Shown in pieces: positions 9,346-17,953 of a stretch of 64,000 bases of DNA. The stretch is from positions 371,249 through 435,248 of the forward strand of contig NZ_RBEE01000012.1 of the NCBI RefSeq assembly GCF_003725795.1, in the 5' to 3' direction. Position 1 is the first letter of the stretch. Each line of letters opens with the position of its first letter. The notes under the pieces are model-generated. The model made no database searches, was not told the origin of the DNA, and saw only the letters and a program-made list of their open reading frames with translations. This DNA comes from Pedobacter jejuensis. GTDB taxonomy: Bacteria > Bacteroidota > Bacteroidia > Sphingobacteriales > Sphingobacteriaceae. The position numbers were made by a program, and so were the translations under genes.

Positions 9346-10093
9346 CTAGTTAAAAAACTGTTTAATTTTTGATAATTTTTTCAACAATAAAATCAATAGC
9401 GGATTGGGTAATTGGTTATTGATTAAAGCTTTATAATCATTAATAAAAGCATGATAAAGGCTTTTGTAAGATTTGTTACTTACACCACCCATTCTCATTT
9501 TCACCATCAATAACGGCAGATACTGTGCTTTAACTTTATGAGTATAAAAAAACCTTAAAATTAAATCATAATCTGCTGCTGTACCCAGGTTTAAAGCGTA
9601 GTGTCCGTATTTTTGGAAGAGATTTCTTTTTAGGTATAAAGTTGGATGTGCGGGCATCCAACCTTTTTTTATATCAGCATCAGTTGCCTGTTTAGATTTT
9701 CCACTGCCTAATAACGTTTTTATTAAATGGGTGAATGTAATTAAGGTTTCCGTACACAGCTTCAATAGATGGATTCTTAGCGAAAATAGTTGCAATTTGT
9801 GCTACAACATTTTCAGTTGCAAACAAATCATCGGCATTCAAAATACCGATAATATCTCCAGTTGCCAAGCTGATACCTTTATTCAATGCATCATACAAAC
9901 CGCTATCTTTTTCTGAAACATACCTTGCAATTTGTTTTTGGTATTGTTCAATAATTAGTTGGGTTCCATCCGTAGAATTACCATCTATTACAATGTATTC
10001 TATGTTTTTATAGGTTTGACTGATAACAGATTCTATACAATCTTTTATGTAGGTTGTCCCATTATAAACTACTGTGATTATAGATATCTTCAT
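9346..10093 (-). pseudogene. Family 2 glycosyltransferase split by a single-base frameshift
   Basis: The first frame (10093 to 9692) starts MKISIITVVYNG and carries the GT-A nucleotide-sugar site (VIDGNSTDGT, ILNADD). It stops just after VIRQWK. The second frame (down to 9346) resumes with SKQATDADIKKGWMPAHPTL and the ADYDLILRF block typical of the same family. Removing one base from the four-T run at 9697-9700 (A4 on the coding strand) joins the two into one 248-aa protein with no gap. It is either a recent pseudogene or a sequence error. It overlaps the upstream small secreted-protein gene by 32 bp and probably works with the nearby WecA-like gene. Confidence 0.85.
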
Positions 10094-10436
10094 ATTTGAT
10101 TACTGATGTTTTTCTTCTGATTTGTAGAAAAGCAATACCAGCAGTAAATATAAAGAATGCAGGGAGAAAGTCGTCTATTGGGCACATTTGATAATATGTT
10201 CCTTTAATCCCACCACGACCATGACCCACACAACCTGCAGACGGCAAAGTGCTATCTAATGTCCACTGACAACCCGAACTCGGATAAATTTGACCTGGTG
10301 AATTAGAAAAAATCCCTCCAGGTGGATTAGATTGGTAAGTTAAGAGTTCAGGATATCCTGGAACAAGACAGCCATAATCTGCAAAAATTAAATATGGGAT
10401 TAACAAGAGCGGGATGATTAAACACAACTTTTTCAT
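10062..10436 (-). CDS. Small secreted or membrane-anchored protein with a PID-type C-terminal tail
   Basis: A 124-aa protein I do not recognise as a functional family. Residues 1-19 form a signal peptide. The middle is short, rich in Pro, Gly, Ser and Cys (five Cys after the signal). Near residue 85 the motif C-P-I-D is followed by a hydrophobic stretch of about 17 residues and the basic cluster IRRK. This Pro-Ile-Asp, hydrophobic, basic layout resembles the PID-CTERM type of exosortase-like sorting signals known in Bacteroidota; that comparison is from memory. A further 14 residues follow the basic cluster. It overlaps the glycosyltransferase by 32 bp, so the two are co-transcribed. Confidence 0.6.
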   Translation of the reverse strand: MKKLCLIIPLLLIPYLIFADYGCLVPGYPELLTYQSNPPGGIFSNSPGQIYPSSGCQWTLDSTLPSAGCVGHGRGGIKGTYYQMCPIDDFLPAFFIFTAGIAFLQIRRKTSVIKYEDIYNHSSL

Positions 10437-10656
10437 AAGCTATAGAATTAATCATAGCCTAATATAAATTAGTTTAATCAAAAATACAACTTACAGGAAT
10501 ATAAAATAATTGTTTATCAAATACGATTAGCGTAAACCAGGAATTCTGGTCTGCGAAGAATACAAATCAGTACTTAGATGTTTTTGTTTAAGATGATCTG
10601 TGTTGGATTGCAGTCTTTTAAAAACCTTTTACTTTCAAAAATAAATCCAACCTAAT

Positions 10657-11109
10657 TTAAGCCCCAAATCTAATCCATTTATCACCTTCATGCCCAAATA
10701 TAAATGACCCGGGGTGGATCATTTCAGCCATATCCTCTACCAAGGCAACAGCATTTTCTGCAGATACATTTCGGTTAACATCATCGTTTAACAAAATAAT
10801 TCGATTGTTTTTTACGGCCTGCCATTCAGCATTTAATATGGCAGGTATTTCACGCATTAAATCTGTTAAACTTTTACCTGGTTGATAATAAATAATAAAT
10901 GCGGCGCTAAAAATATCCGTTTCAAGCATTCCGCCTGCTAATGTAATTTCCTCTGCTAAAAAATAACTAGGATTGTTGTTTACATCTAGCAAAGCGACCG
11001 GCATTTTATCCATAAACTTAATTTTATGCTCAACAATATCCAAACGATCTTGTAATTCTTCTTGCTTGGCGGCATCCAGCCCAATAAATAAATCGTTTAA
11101 AAAAGACAT
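10657..11109 (-). CDS. Single-lobe protein similar to the C-terminal half of BtuF/TroA-type metal receptors
   Basis: A 150-aa protein without signal peptide. The block running from RIILLNDDVNR to MIHPGSF looks like the end of helical-backbone substrate-binding proteins for cobalamin, haem or metals, where a strand, a variable loop and a helix ending in L-H-P-x-x-F close the second lobe. The N-terminal lobe found in those receptors is absent. Without an export signal it would act in the cytoplasm. It is divergent from a peptide/nickel-type substrate-binding protein 46 bp away. Ligand and role are unknown. Confidence 0.6.
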   Translation of the reverse strand: MSFLNDLFIGLDAAKQEELQDRLDIVEHKIKFMDKMPVALLDVNNNPSYFLAEEITLAGGMLETDIFSAAFIIYYQPGKSLTDLMREIPAILNAEWQAVKNNRIILLNDDVNRNVSAENAVALVEDMAEMIHPGSFIFGHEGDKWIRFGA

Positions 11110-11155
11110 CTGCGTTTAATTTATTATTTTGTGCAAAAATAACATTCCTTACCGC

Positions 11156-12790
11156 ATGCAAGGCTCATTTAAATATATATTTTGGATTTTTTGTTGCATT
11201 GCATTACTCTCTTGCAATGAAAAATCTAATGATGGCAATAAAAAAACTTTCAATATTAACCTCGATCAAGGCTTAACTTCTTTAGATCCGGCTTTTGCTC
11301 GTAACCAAAACGCCATCTGGATGACCAACCAGATTTTTAATGGACTGGTTCAAATTGATTCTACCTTAAATACAGTTCCTTGTATTGCTAAAACATGGCA
11401 AATTTCTGCCGATGCCTTAACATATACGTTTAATCTGCGTAACGATGTATATTTTCATAACGACCCTATTTTTAAAAATGGGAAAGGAAGAAAAGTTACA
11501 GCGAGTGATTTTGCGTACAGTTTTTATCGTTTGATAGATCCAAAAGTTGCATCATCGGGAGGCTGGATATTTAGCGATAAGGTAAAAGATCAACGAAATT
11601 TTATCGCCTTGAATGATTCTACTTTTCAAATAAAACTGGTGCGCCCTTTCCCTCCTTTTATGAGTTTACTTACCTCTCAATATTGCTCGGTTGTACCGAA
11701 AGAAGTGGTTGAACATTATGGAAAAGATTTCAGGAGCCACCCGGTTGGCACTGGCCCTTTTAGCTTTAAATATTGGAAAGAAGGCGAGATTTTAGTGCTT
11801 TTAAAGAACGATCATTATTGGGAAAAGGACAAAAATGGAATCCGTTTGCCATACGTAGATGCATTAAAAGCATCGTTTATTACAGATAAGCAAAGTGGTT
11901 TTATGAGTTTCTTAAAAAAAGATCTCGATTTTTATTATAGCGTTGATGGCAGTTATCGCGATGATATTTTAACCAAAAGCGGCAAAATGACATCGAAATA
12001 CAAAGGGAAATTTTCTTTAAGAAAAGGACCATATTTATGTACAGAATATGTAGGTATTTTGGTTGATTCAACCTTGGATATGGTTAAAAATTCGCCACTG
12101 CGATTTAAAAAAGTGAGGCAGGCAATAAATTATGCCATCGATAGAGAAAAATTAATTAAGTATTTAAGAAATGGAATTGGTATTCCGGCAACTTCGGGCT
12201 TTATTCCTAAAGGAATGCCCGGCTTTGATAGTGCTGCAGTTCATGGCTATCATTACAACCCAAAACTTGCTGCAAAACTTTTAGCTGAGGCTGGTTATCC
12301 CGAAGGTAAAGGTTTAATGGAAATTACTTTAAATACCACCACAACCTACAAAGATTTAATAGAATTTATACAAGGCGAATTGAGTGCCATTGGTATTAAA
12401 ACGAAAATTGATGTTAGTCCGAGTGCCAGTTTAAGAGATTTAATGTCGAAAAATAATGTAAATTTTTTTCGCGGCAGCTGGATTGCTGACTATGCCGATG
12501 GGGAGAATTACCTTTCGATGTTCTACTCAAAAAACAAGGTTCCTTACGGACCAAATTATACCGCATTTTACAACAAAACGTTTGATAAGTTATTTGAAGA
12601 AAGCTATTACGAACCTGATAATGAAAAACGTTTTAAATTGTATCGCCAGATGGATCAGATGGTAATGGATTACTCGCCGGTAGTACCGGTATTTTACGAT
12701 CAATCGGTAGTGATGTTGCAAAATAACATTAGTGGTTACCCCATGAATCCTTTGAGTTTAATGATTTTGAAAAAAGTAAAAAAGAAATAA
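11156..12790 (+). CDS. Family 5 extracellular substrate-binding lipoprotein (peptide/nickel ABC type)
   Basis: Periplasmic solute-binding protein of the SBP_bac_5 family, which usually delivers oligopeptides, nickel or sugars to an ABC transporter. The start chosen is the ATG at 11156, giving a signal peptide ending in the lipobox LLSC (about residues 16-19), rather than the upstream TTG. Family features include GLTSLDPAFARNQNAIWM near the mature N-terminus, VGTGPFSFKYWKEGE in the middle and RQAINYAIDREKLI. The mature protein is of normal size. No permease or ATPase gene is adjacent, so it may work with a distant transporter. A hairpin terminator follows at once. Confidence 0.9.
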   Translation: MQGSFKYIFWIFCCIALLSCNEKSNDGNKKTFNINLDQGLTSLDPAFARNQNAIWMTNQIFNGLVQIDSTLNTVPCIAKTWQISADALTYTFNLRNDVYFHNDPIFKNGKGRKVTASDFAYSFYRLIDPKVASSGGWIFSDKVKDQRNFIALNDSTFQIKLVRPFPPFMSLLTSQYCSVVPKEVVEHYGKDFRSHPVGTGPFSFKYWKEGEILVLLKNDHYWEKDKNGIRLPYVDALKASFITDKQSGFMSFLKKDLDFYYSVDGSYRDDILTKSGKMTSKYKGKFSLRKGPYLCTEYVGILVDSTLDMVKNSPLRFKKVRQAINYAIDREKLIKYLRNGIGIPATSGFIPKGMPGFDSAAVHGYHYNPKLAAKLLAEAGYPEGKGLMEITLNTTTTYKDLIEFIQGELSAIGIKTKIDVSPSASLRDLMSKNNVNFFRGSWIADYADGENYLSMFYSKNKVPYGPNYTAFYNKTFDKLFEESYYEPDNEKRFKLYRQMDQMVMDYSPVVPVFYDQSVVMLQNNISGYPMNPLSLMILKKVKKK

Positions 12791-12791
12791 A

Positions 12792-12821
12792 AAAAGCTTC
12801 CGGTTTGCACCGAAAGCTTTT
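12792..12821. terminator. Bidirectional hairpin terminator
   Basis: Thirteen-bp stem with one mismatch and a 4-nt loop (arms 12792-12804 and 12809-12821, core AAAAGCTT), bordered by A and T runs. It starts directly after the stop codon of the substrate-binding protein and lies before the end of the convergent outer-membrane gene. Confidence 0.8.
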
Positions 12822-12847
12822 ACTATATGTTTGACTGAGTTTACAAA

Positions 12848-15280
12848 TTACTGTTGAACGCCTCCCATTCCACCGCCTTGCTGTTGTTGCTGATCTTGCT
12901 TAATATCATCATTTTTAATTTTGCTTTTCTCTGTAAATTTAAGTTTACCAAAGCTATAGCTAAAATTAACTCCGAAAGAGCGTAGTGGGTAATAGATATT
13001 TGTACTCTGGAAAACATTTCCTACAGCATTAACAGAATTGTTTTCTGTTTTGATGTGCAAATTCTTTGTAAAAGGGTTTAGCGTATTCAAACCAATACTT
13101 CCTTTTTTCTTAAGTATATCCTTTTTAATTGATGCACCATAGAAATAGAACGGGTCTGTTTTACCTTGATAAGTTCTACGTGCCGATGTAGCTACACCAA
13201 ACAATTCGAAGTTATAACCTTTACCAAAACCGTAAGCAGAACGACCAAACAAGCTATAGTTTAAGAATGTTCCGGTACTAATATTTGTTGCTGTATTGGT
13301 AACCTCGTACGTGTTTGCAGAGAAATTACTCATTAATGTCCATTTAGGTTTCGGATTGTATGAACCGAATAAATTTAAACCATACGTTTCTGACCTACCA
13401 ACATTGATGTATGATGATAAAACCTTGGTTACTCCATTTTCTACCAGTGGAGAAATTGAACTTTCAATTACACCACCTGTAGTGCGGTAGAAAATAGACG
13501 CATTGATGATCGAACCTTTAATATAAGTATTGTAACCAAATTCTAAATTCTGACTTAATTCAGGACTTAACTGAGGATTACCCTGCATTATATTAAATTG
13601 ATCGCTTTCATTTCTGAACGGATTTAAGAAATTTTCGCTTGGTCTTTGTACCCTTCTATTGTAGCTAAATTTTACGGTACCGCCCTTTTTAAGCGTTTGA
13701 GATATAACTAAGCTTGGAAACAAATTAAAATAATCGTTTTTTTCTAAGCCGCTGGTTTGCGTATTGAAATCAATTTTAGTGTATTCTGCCCTTATTCCAC
13801 CTTTAAATTTAATTTTCTTGGTAAGGTCAAAAGCGATAACACCATATGCCGCAGCTACATCCTGGTTATAATCAAAATCTCTTTCTGATGAACCATACTG
13901 GCTTTTTACGTTTCTAAAAATTCCTTTAGCACCAACTTCTAAAATTGTATTTTTCGAGAATGGATAAGTATAATCTGTTTGAGCGGTGTATTCATTATTT
14001 TTTGCTGTATTATCGCTAGAAGTAACTATTCCATTTGGAAAAGCTGCCGAAGTAAGAATATTGCTGAAACTAGTTGGCGTGCGACCAGTTGACAACTGAC
14101 CAGAAATGGTAAATTCTTCGCCTTCTTTTTTGCTAGTTTTTTTATAATCTACGTTCCAATCCATGTTGTTACGCGTCATATCCATATTGCTTATATTGGT
14201 AGCAGGAATGTTATTAATGATGTAATCTGATGAACCTGGTCCGCCGTTTGAAAAGCGATTGAATTTAACGTTCGAACTAATGTTGTTGTATGCATTAAAA
14301 TCGTAATCTACGCCAAAACTTCCATTGTACCCTTCACGACTCCATCTAGATACGCCACTTTGTAAAATATTATTCGTTGTGCCGTTTAAATAAGTTGTAT
14401 TGGTAACAAATTCTGTCCTTGAATCTTGAGGATAAGCTACATTTGCACCTAAGCTTGTATTAACGCTTAAACGACCAGTTTTAGCAGTTAAATTAAATGC
14501 ACCGTTGTTTTGACGAGTACCTACTGAAGCATTTACACTTCCACTTACGCCTTGAGCATTTGATTTTTTAGTAATAATGTTAATGATACCACCCGAACCT
14601 TCTGCATCGTATTTTGCTGATGGACTTGTTATCACCTCTACACTTTTAATTTGTTCAGCAGGAATCATTTTTAAAGCATCTGAAACGCTCGCTGCCATCG
14701 TTCCCGATGGTTTTCCATTAATTAAAACCCGAACTGCACCGCCACGAAGTTGTACATCGCCATTTGCATCTACAGAAAGCATTGGTACTTTACGCATTAC
14801 ATCTGTAGCATCGCCACCAGCATTTGTTCCATCAGCCTCGGCGTTGTAAATCATTCTATCAACTTTGTTTTCTATAATTGCTTTTGTACCAGTAATTTGT
14901 ACATCTGCTAAATTATTTTCTGTTGATGAAACTAAGACATTGCCCAAGTTAACATCGGGTTTTGCCGGAGTAGTTGTAACCAACACAGTTTTGGTTTTGT
15001 AACCCATAAAGCCAATCATTAACTTATAGGCATCAGGAGCAACGTTTTGTAAAATTAATTTCCCTTTTTCATCCGTAACACCTCCGTTAACCGATTTTGA
15101 TGTTTTTACAGATAAAAGTGAGATTGTTGCGTAATCGATCGGCTTTTTACTAACCGAATCTAAAACGGTTATGGTAATACGACCAGCAACAGTTGCCTTT
15201 TGAGCTCCACCGAGACCAAATTGTGCATGGGCGTTAAAAAATATTCCGAGGATGAAAGTTAATAGTAGAATTCGTTTCAT
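12848..15280 (-). CDS. Outer-membrane beta-barrel protein with carboxypeptidase-like domain and plug
   Basis: An 810-aa outer-membrane protein of the TonB-receptor-like barrel family common in Bacteroidota. Residues 1-20 are a signal peptide ending in AHA-Q. A carboxypeptidase-regulatory-like domain spans about 32-118 (ITVLDSVSKKPIDYATISL). A plug follows (about 125-240) with VQLRGGAVRVLINGKPSG and SSPSAKYDAEGSGGIINI-like sequence. The rest is a barrel with many alternating aromatic strands. The tail is rich in Gln and Gly (about 795-810). No SusD partner gene is adjacent, so a glycan-uptake role is not supported. Substrate unknown. Confidence 0.88.
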   Translation of the reverse strand: MKRILLLTFILGIFFNAHAQFGLGGAQKATVAGRITITVLDSVSKKPIDYATISLLSVKTSKSVNGGVTDEKGKLILQNVAPDAYKLMIGFMGYKTKTVLVTTTPAKPDVNLGNVLVSSTENNLADVQITGTKAIIENKVDRMIYNAEADGTNAGGDATDVMRKVPMLSVDANGDVQLRGGAVRVLINGKPSGTMAASVSDALKMIPAEQIKSVEVITSPSAKYDAEGSGGIINIITKKSNAQGVSGSVNASVGTRQNNGAFNLTAKTGRLSVNTSLGANVAYPQDSRTEFVTNTTYLNGTTNNILQSGVSRWSREGYNGSFGVDYDFNAYNNISSNVKFNRFSNGGPGSSDYIINNIPATNISNMDMTRNNMDWNVDYKKTSKKEGEEFTISGQLSTGRTPTSFSNILTSAAFPNGIVTSSDNTAKNNEYTAQTDYTYPFSKNTILEVGAKGIFRNVKSQYGSSERDFDYNQDVAAAYGVIAFDLTKKIKFKGGIRAEYTKIDFNTQTSGLEKNDYFNLFPSLVISQTLKKGGTVKFSYNRRVQRPSENFLNPFRNESDQFNIMQGNPQLSPELSQNLEFGYNTYIKGSIINASIFYRTTGGVIESSISPLVENGVTKVLSSYINVGRSETYGLNLFGSYNPKPKWTLMSNFSANTYEVTNTATNISTGTFLNYSLFGRSAYGFGKGYNFELFGVATSARRTYQGKTDPFYFYGASIKKDILKKKGSIGLNTLNPFTKNLHIKTENNSVNAVGNVFQSTNIYYPLRSFGVNFSYSFGKLKFTEKSKIKNDDIKQDQQQQQGGGMGGVQQ

Positions 15281-15410
15281 AAAAATAATAGTCTTTTTTA
15301 ATTAGTCTGCACAAGGTCGTATTTGTTACAAAAGCAACATATACTTTTTACGCCGTTTGGTTTAAATAGTCGGCAAAGGTGCGACTTTTATCGGTAAAAA
15401 AAGATGCAGA

Positions 15411-15725
15411 TATGTAAAATGGAAAATGGATGAGGGAAATATGTTATAATGGAAGATGGAGATTTGTAAAATGGATGATGGGTGAGGGAAATAAGTGATG
15501 ATGGAAGACGGATGATTGATAATGGAAAGATGGGATACGAAAATTAATAATGTTATTCTATTTTAACACATCTCGGCCATCAACCATTTTCCATCTACCA
15601 TCTTACATCACAACCATCTTACAAAAGAGATAATGATGCTCACTCTTTTTAACATCTCGCCCATTTTCCATCTACCATCTTACATCACAAACCATCTTAC
15701 ATCAAAAACCATCTTACATCTTATC
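15411..15725. repeat. Intergenic word repeat, copy A (ATGGAAGATGG family)
   Basis: About 315 bp made of degenerate 9-11-nt words. The left half is purine-rich with words such as ATGGAAGATGG, GTAAAATGGATG and GATGAGGGAAAT. The right half carries the complementary words CCATTTTCCATC, TACCATCTTACATC and CCATCTTACA. The two halves can pair into a long imperfect hairpin. The element runs up to the stop codon of the downstream cfa-like gene. Related copies occur at 20339, 44256 and 48351. Confidence 0.75.
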
Positions 15726-16964
15726 TTACCTGCCTGTATTGTTAGGGCGTGAGTAAACCAATTGCATCACATTAATATTGCGCATAGCAAAAGCTGCTTC
15801 ACAGTAATTTAAATAGTAATTCCATTTGCGAATGAAGGTTTCATCAAAGCCCAAGGCTTTTACTTTATCGAGGTGTTTGTTAAATTCTATAAACCAAAGG
15901 TGAAGAGTTTTAGCATAATCTAAACCCATATCTTTCAAATCTACCATGGTTAAATCGCCAGTATTGTTAATGGCTTTATTTATGGCAGCAACTGATGGTA
16001 ACAAGGAGCCGGGAAAGATATGTTTCTGAATCCAATCAACACCATTTCTTAATTTATCGTAACGGCAATCAGGCGATGTTATCACCTGAAAAGCAAAAAT
16101 TCCATCAGGTTTTAATAAGGATTGGCACTTTGCGAAATACGTTTCTAAATATTGATGACCAACAGCCTCCAGCATTTCAATGGAAACAATTTTATCAAAA
16201 ACACCTTCAATGTTGCGGTAATCCTGAATAATGATAGACACTTTATCTTCCAAACCTTCTTCTTTTACACGCTCTATCCCAAGTTTTTGTTGCTCTTTCG
16301 AGATGGTTACCGATGTTACTTTACAACCATAGTTTTTAGCTAGAAAAATAGCATTTCCACCCCAACCGCTACCAATTTCCAACACATGGTCGGTTGGTTT
16401 AATTTTTAATTGTTTGGCCAGCCTATCGTATTTAGCATATTGCGATTCCTCCAAAGTCAAATTTTCGTTTAGAAAATAACCGCTTGAGTAAGTCATGGTT
16501 TTATCTAAAAAAGTAGCGAAGAAATCGTTGTTTAAATCGTAATGTTCTGAAATATTTTTTTGAGAACCTGCAAGCGTATTTGCTCTCCTTACATGTGTGA
16601 GCTTATTTACAATCTTAAATAAATTTAAAGCTGCCGATTTTACTTTACTCCCGGTGATGGATGGTGCGTTTTCGATATTTAAAATAACCCATTTAATTAC
16701 ATTGGTGATGTTCGAGGTATCCCATAAGCCAGAAGTATAACCCTCGCCAAAGCCAATATCACCATACAGAGCAATAGATTTAAAAAAATCTGGATGGTTA
16801 ACCTGAATATTTGCTGAAATTTTGTCTTCGCCGTTTCCAAATGTCAAAGTTTCTCCATTAGGCAAGGAAAGTTCTAATTTGCCCAAAGTCATTTTAGATA
16901 ATGCGTTAAGCACCACTTTTTCGAAAAAACCTGTTGATGTTTTGGAGGCGACAAGCGAATTCAT
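15726..16964 (-). CDS. Cyclopropane-fatty-acyl-phospholipid synthase family methyltransferase
   Basis: A 412-aa SAM-dependent enzyme of the CFA synthase family, which adds a methylene or methyl carbon to unsaturated acyl chains of membrane lipids. The N-terminal lipid-binding region is followed by SEHYDLNNDFFATFLD (about 140-155), the SAM site LEIGSGWGGNAIFLA (about 196-210) and VSIEMLEAVGHQY. These are the classic CFA signatures. It is the last gene of a cluster with DUF1365, an FAD oxidoreductase, a second CFA-type enzyme and DUF1295. That set suggests lipid tailoring beyond plain cyclopropanation. The upstream gap to DUF1365 is only 12 bp. Confidence 0.92.
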   Translation of the reverse strand: MNSLVASKTSTGFFEKVVLNALSKMTLGKLELSLPNGETLTFGNGEDKISANIQVNHPDFFKSIALYGDIGFGEGYTSGLWDTSNITNVIKWVILNIENAPSITGSKVKSAALNLFKIVNKLTHVRRANTLAGSQKNISEHYDLNNDFFATFLDKTMTYSSGYFLNENLTLEESQYAKYDRLAKQLKIKPTDHVLEIGSGWGGNAIFLAKNYGCKVTSVTISKEQQKLGIERVKEEGLEDKVSIIIQDYRNIEGVFDKIVSIEMLEAVGHQYLETYFAKCQSLLKPDGIFAFQVITSPDCRYDKLRNGVDWIQKHIFPGSLLPSVAAINKAINNTGDLTMVDLKDMGLDYAKTLHLWFIEFNKHLDKVKALGFDETFIRKWNYYLNYCEAAFAMRNINVMQLVYSRPNNTGR

Positions 16965-16976
16965 AATCTTTAAAAT

Positions 16977-17792
16977 CTATTTTGTTTGTGGTTTGTAAGG
17001 TTTATATACGTTACGTTGCAGCTCAGGGTTTTCTGCTTTTGGATGAAAAGATAGTTTTTTTAGCCATAATCTCAAAGCCTGCCAGTGTATCATGCCCATA
17101 ATTTGCAGCGGAATTAATGGAATTGAAAAGAAACATTTCAATAAATTGCTATTGTTAAGTGGCTGTTCAGTTCCCATTAATGTGGTGTAAAAAAACTTAT
17201 TTCCCTTTTTATCAATATCATCTATTTTAATATCGAGTTTTTCTGATGGGATTTTCAATTTAAAATCGAAGGAATCATCATGGTCGATAAATGGTGAAAC
17301 ATAAAAATATTTTACTGTAATTTTTTTAAAGGTTTCGCCATCAAATTCATCCTTTCCGAAGAAAAAAAGTTTCATTTCATGGTAAGTGTTGCTAATTTCT
17401 GCAACACAACACACCGGATTCCCGGCATCATCAAAACAATAATAGAAAGAAACAGGGTTAAAATTATAGCCTAAAACGTTCAGATTGGTAAGCAGTTTAA
17501 TTTTCAGATTTGTCCCATCAACACCGTTTTGTTGTAGATATGTTTCTAAATGTTGCCTAATGGTTTTGTTTTTATCCGGATTCTCTCTCGGTAATTGTAA
17601 GTGTTCAGCATCTCTAAAAGAAAACAAGTTGAAACTATTACGGCTAAACCAACGAAGATTTTTTACAAGCAAATCTATTTCATCCAAATCGATGTAAAAC
17701 ATATACACGTTATACCAAAAAGAGTGCTTTTTTGGCGCAATGCGATTATGCATTACTTTGGCGGTGTAAATGGTAGATGTAAGATGTGACAT
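16977..17792 (-). CDS. DUF1365 family protein
   Basis: A 271-aa protein of the DUF1365 family, which nearly always accompanies an FAD oxidoreductase and a CFA-type methyltransferase. The family opening YTAKVMHNRIAPKKHSFWY is present at about residues 9-27, and NPVSFYYCFD near 114-123. Function is unknown, but the context points to lipid modification. The first ten codons are made of the same words (CATCTTACATC, ACCATTTACA) that build the intergenic repeats of this window, so the N-terminus may have been shaped by a repeat. Confidence 0.88.
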   Translation of the reverse strand: MSHLTSTIYTAKVMHNRIAPKKHSFWYNVYMFYIDLDEIDLLVKNLRWFSRNSFNLFSFRDAEHLQLPRENPDKNKTIRQHLETYLQQNGVDGTNLKIKLLTNLNVLGYNFNPVSFYYCFDDAGNPVCCVAEISNTYHEMKLFFFGKDEFDGETFKKITVKYFYVSPFIDHDDSFDFKLKIPSEKLDIKIDDIDKKGNKFFYTTLMGTEQPLNNSNLLKCFFSIPLIPLQIMGMIHWQALRLWLKKLSFHPKAENPELQRNVYKPYKPQTK

Positions 17793-17821
17793 TTAGCTTT
17801 AGTCAATTTTTAAACAAGTGT

Positions 17822-17842
17822 CCGTCGGCTGAAGCACGACGG
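17822..17842. other. Small GC-rich stem-loop in the DUF1365 leader
   Basis: Six-bp perfect stem CCGTCG / CGACGG with a 9-nt loop in the 161-bp gap between the FAD oxidoreductase and DUF1365. It stands out in AT-rich DNA. It could be an attenuator, an RNA-processing site or a small dispersed repeat. Confidence 0.35.
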
Positions 17843-17953
17843 CAGTGAAATTAGGCAAAGTGATTAATTTTTCCGATAATTTTCATATTAGAGATTAGTT
17901 AACAATGTATTACAATTCTAAAATAATGAATTATAAGTAAAACTCATTGCTAA

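Noticed and set aside
9346..10093. Programmed frameshift in the glycosyltransferase
   Set aside because: The run is only four bases, there is no slippery heptamer or downstream structure, and the family is not known to use recoding.
12848..15280. SusC-type glycan importer
   Set aside because: No SusD gene follows and the length and N-terminal layout fit the smaller barrel family better.
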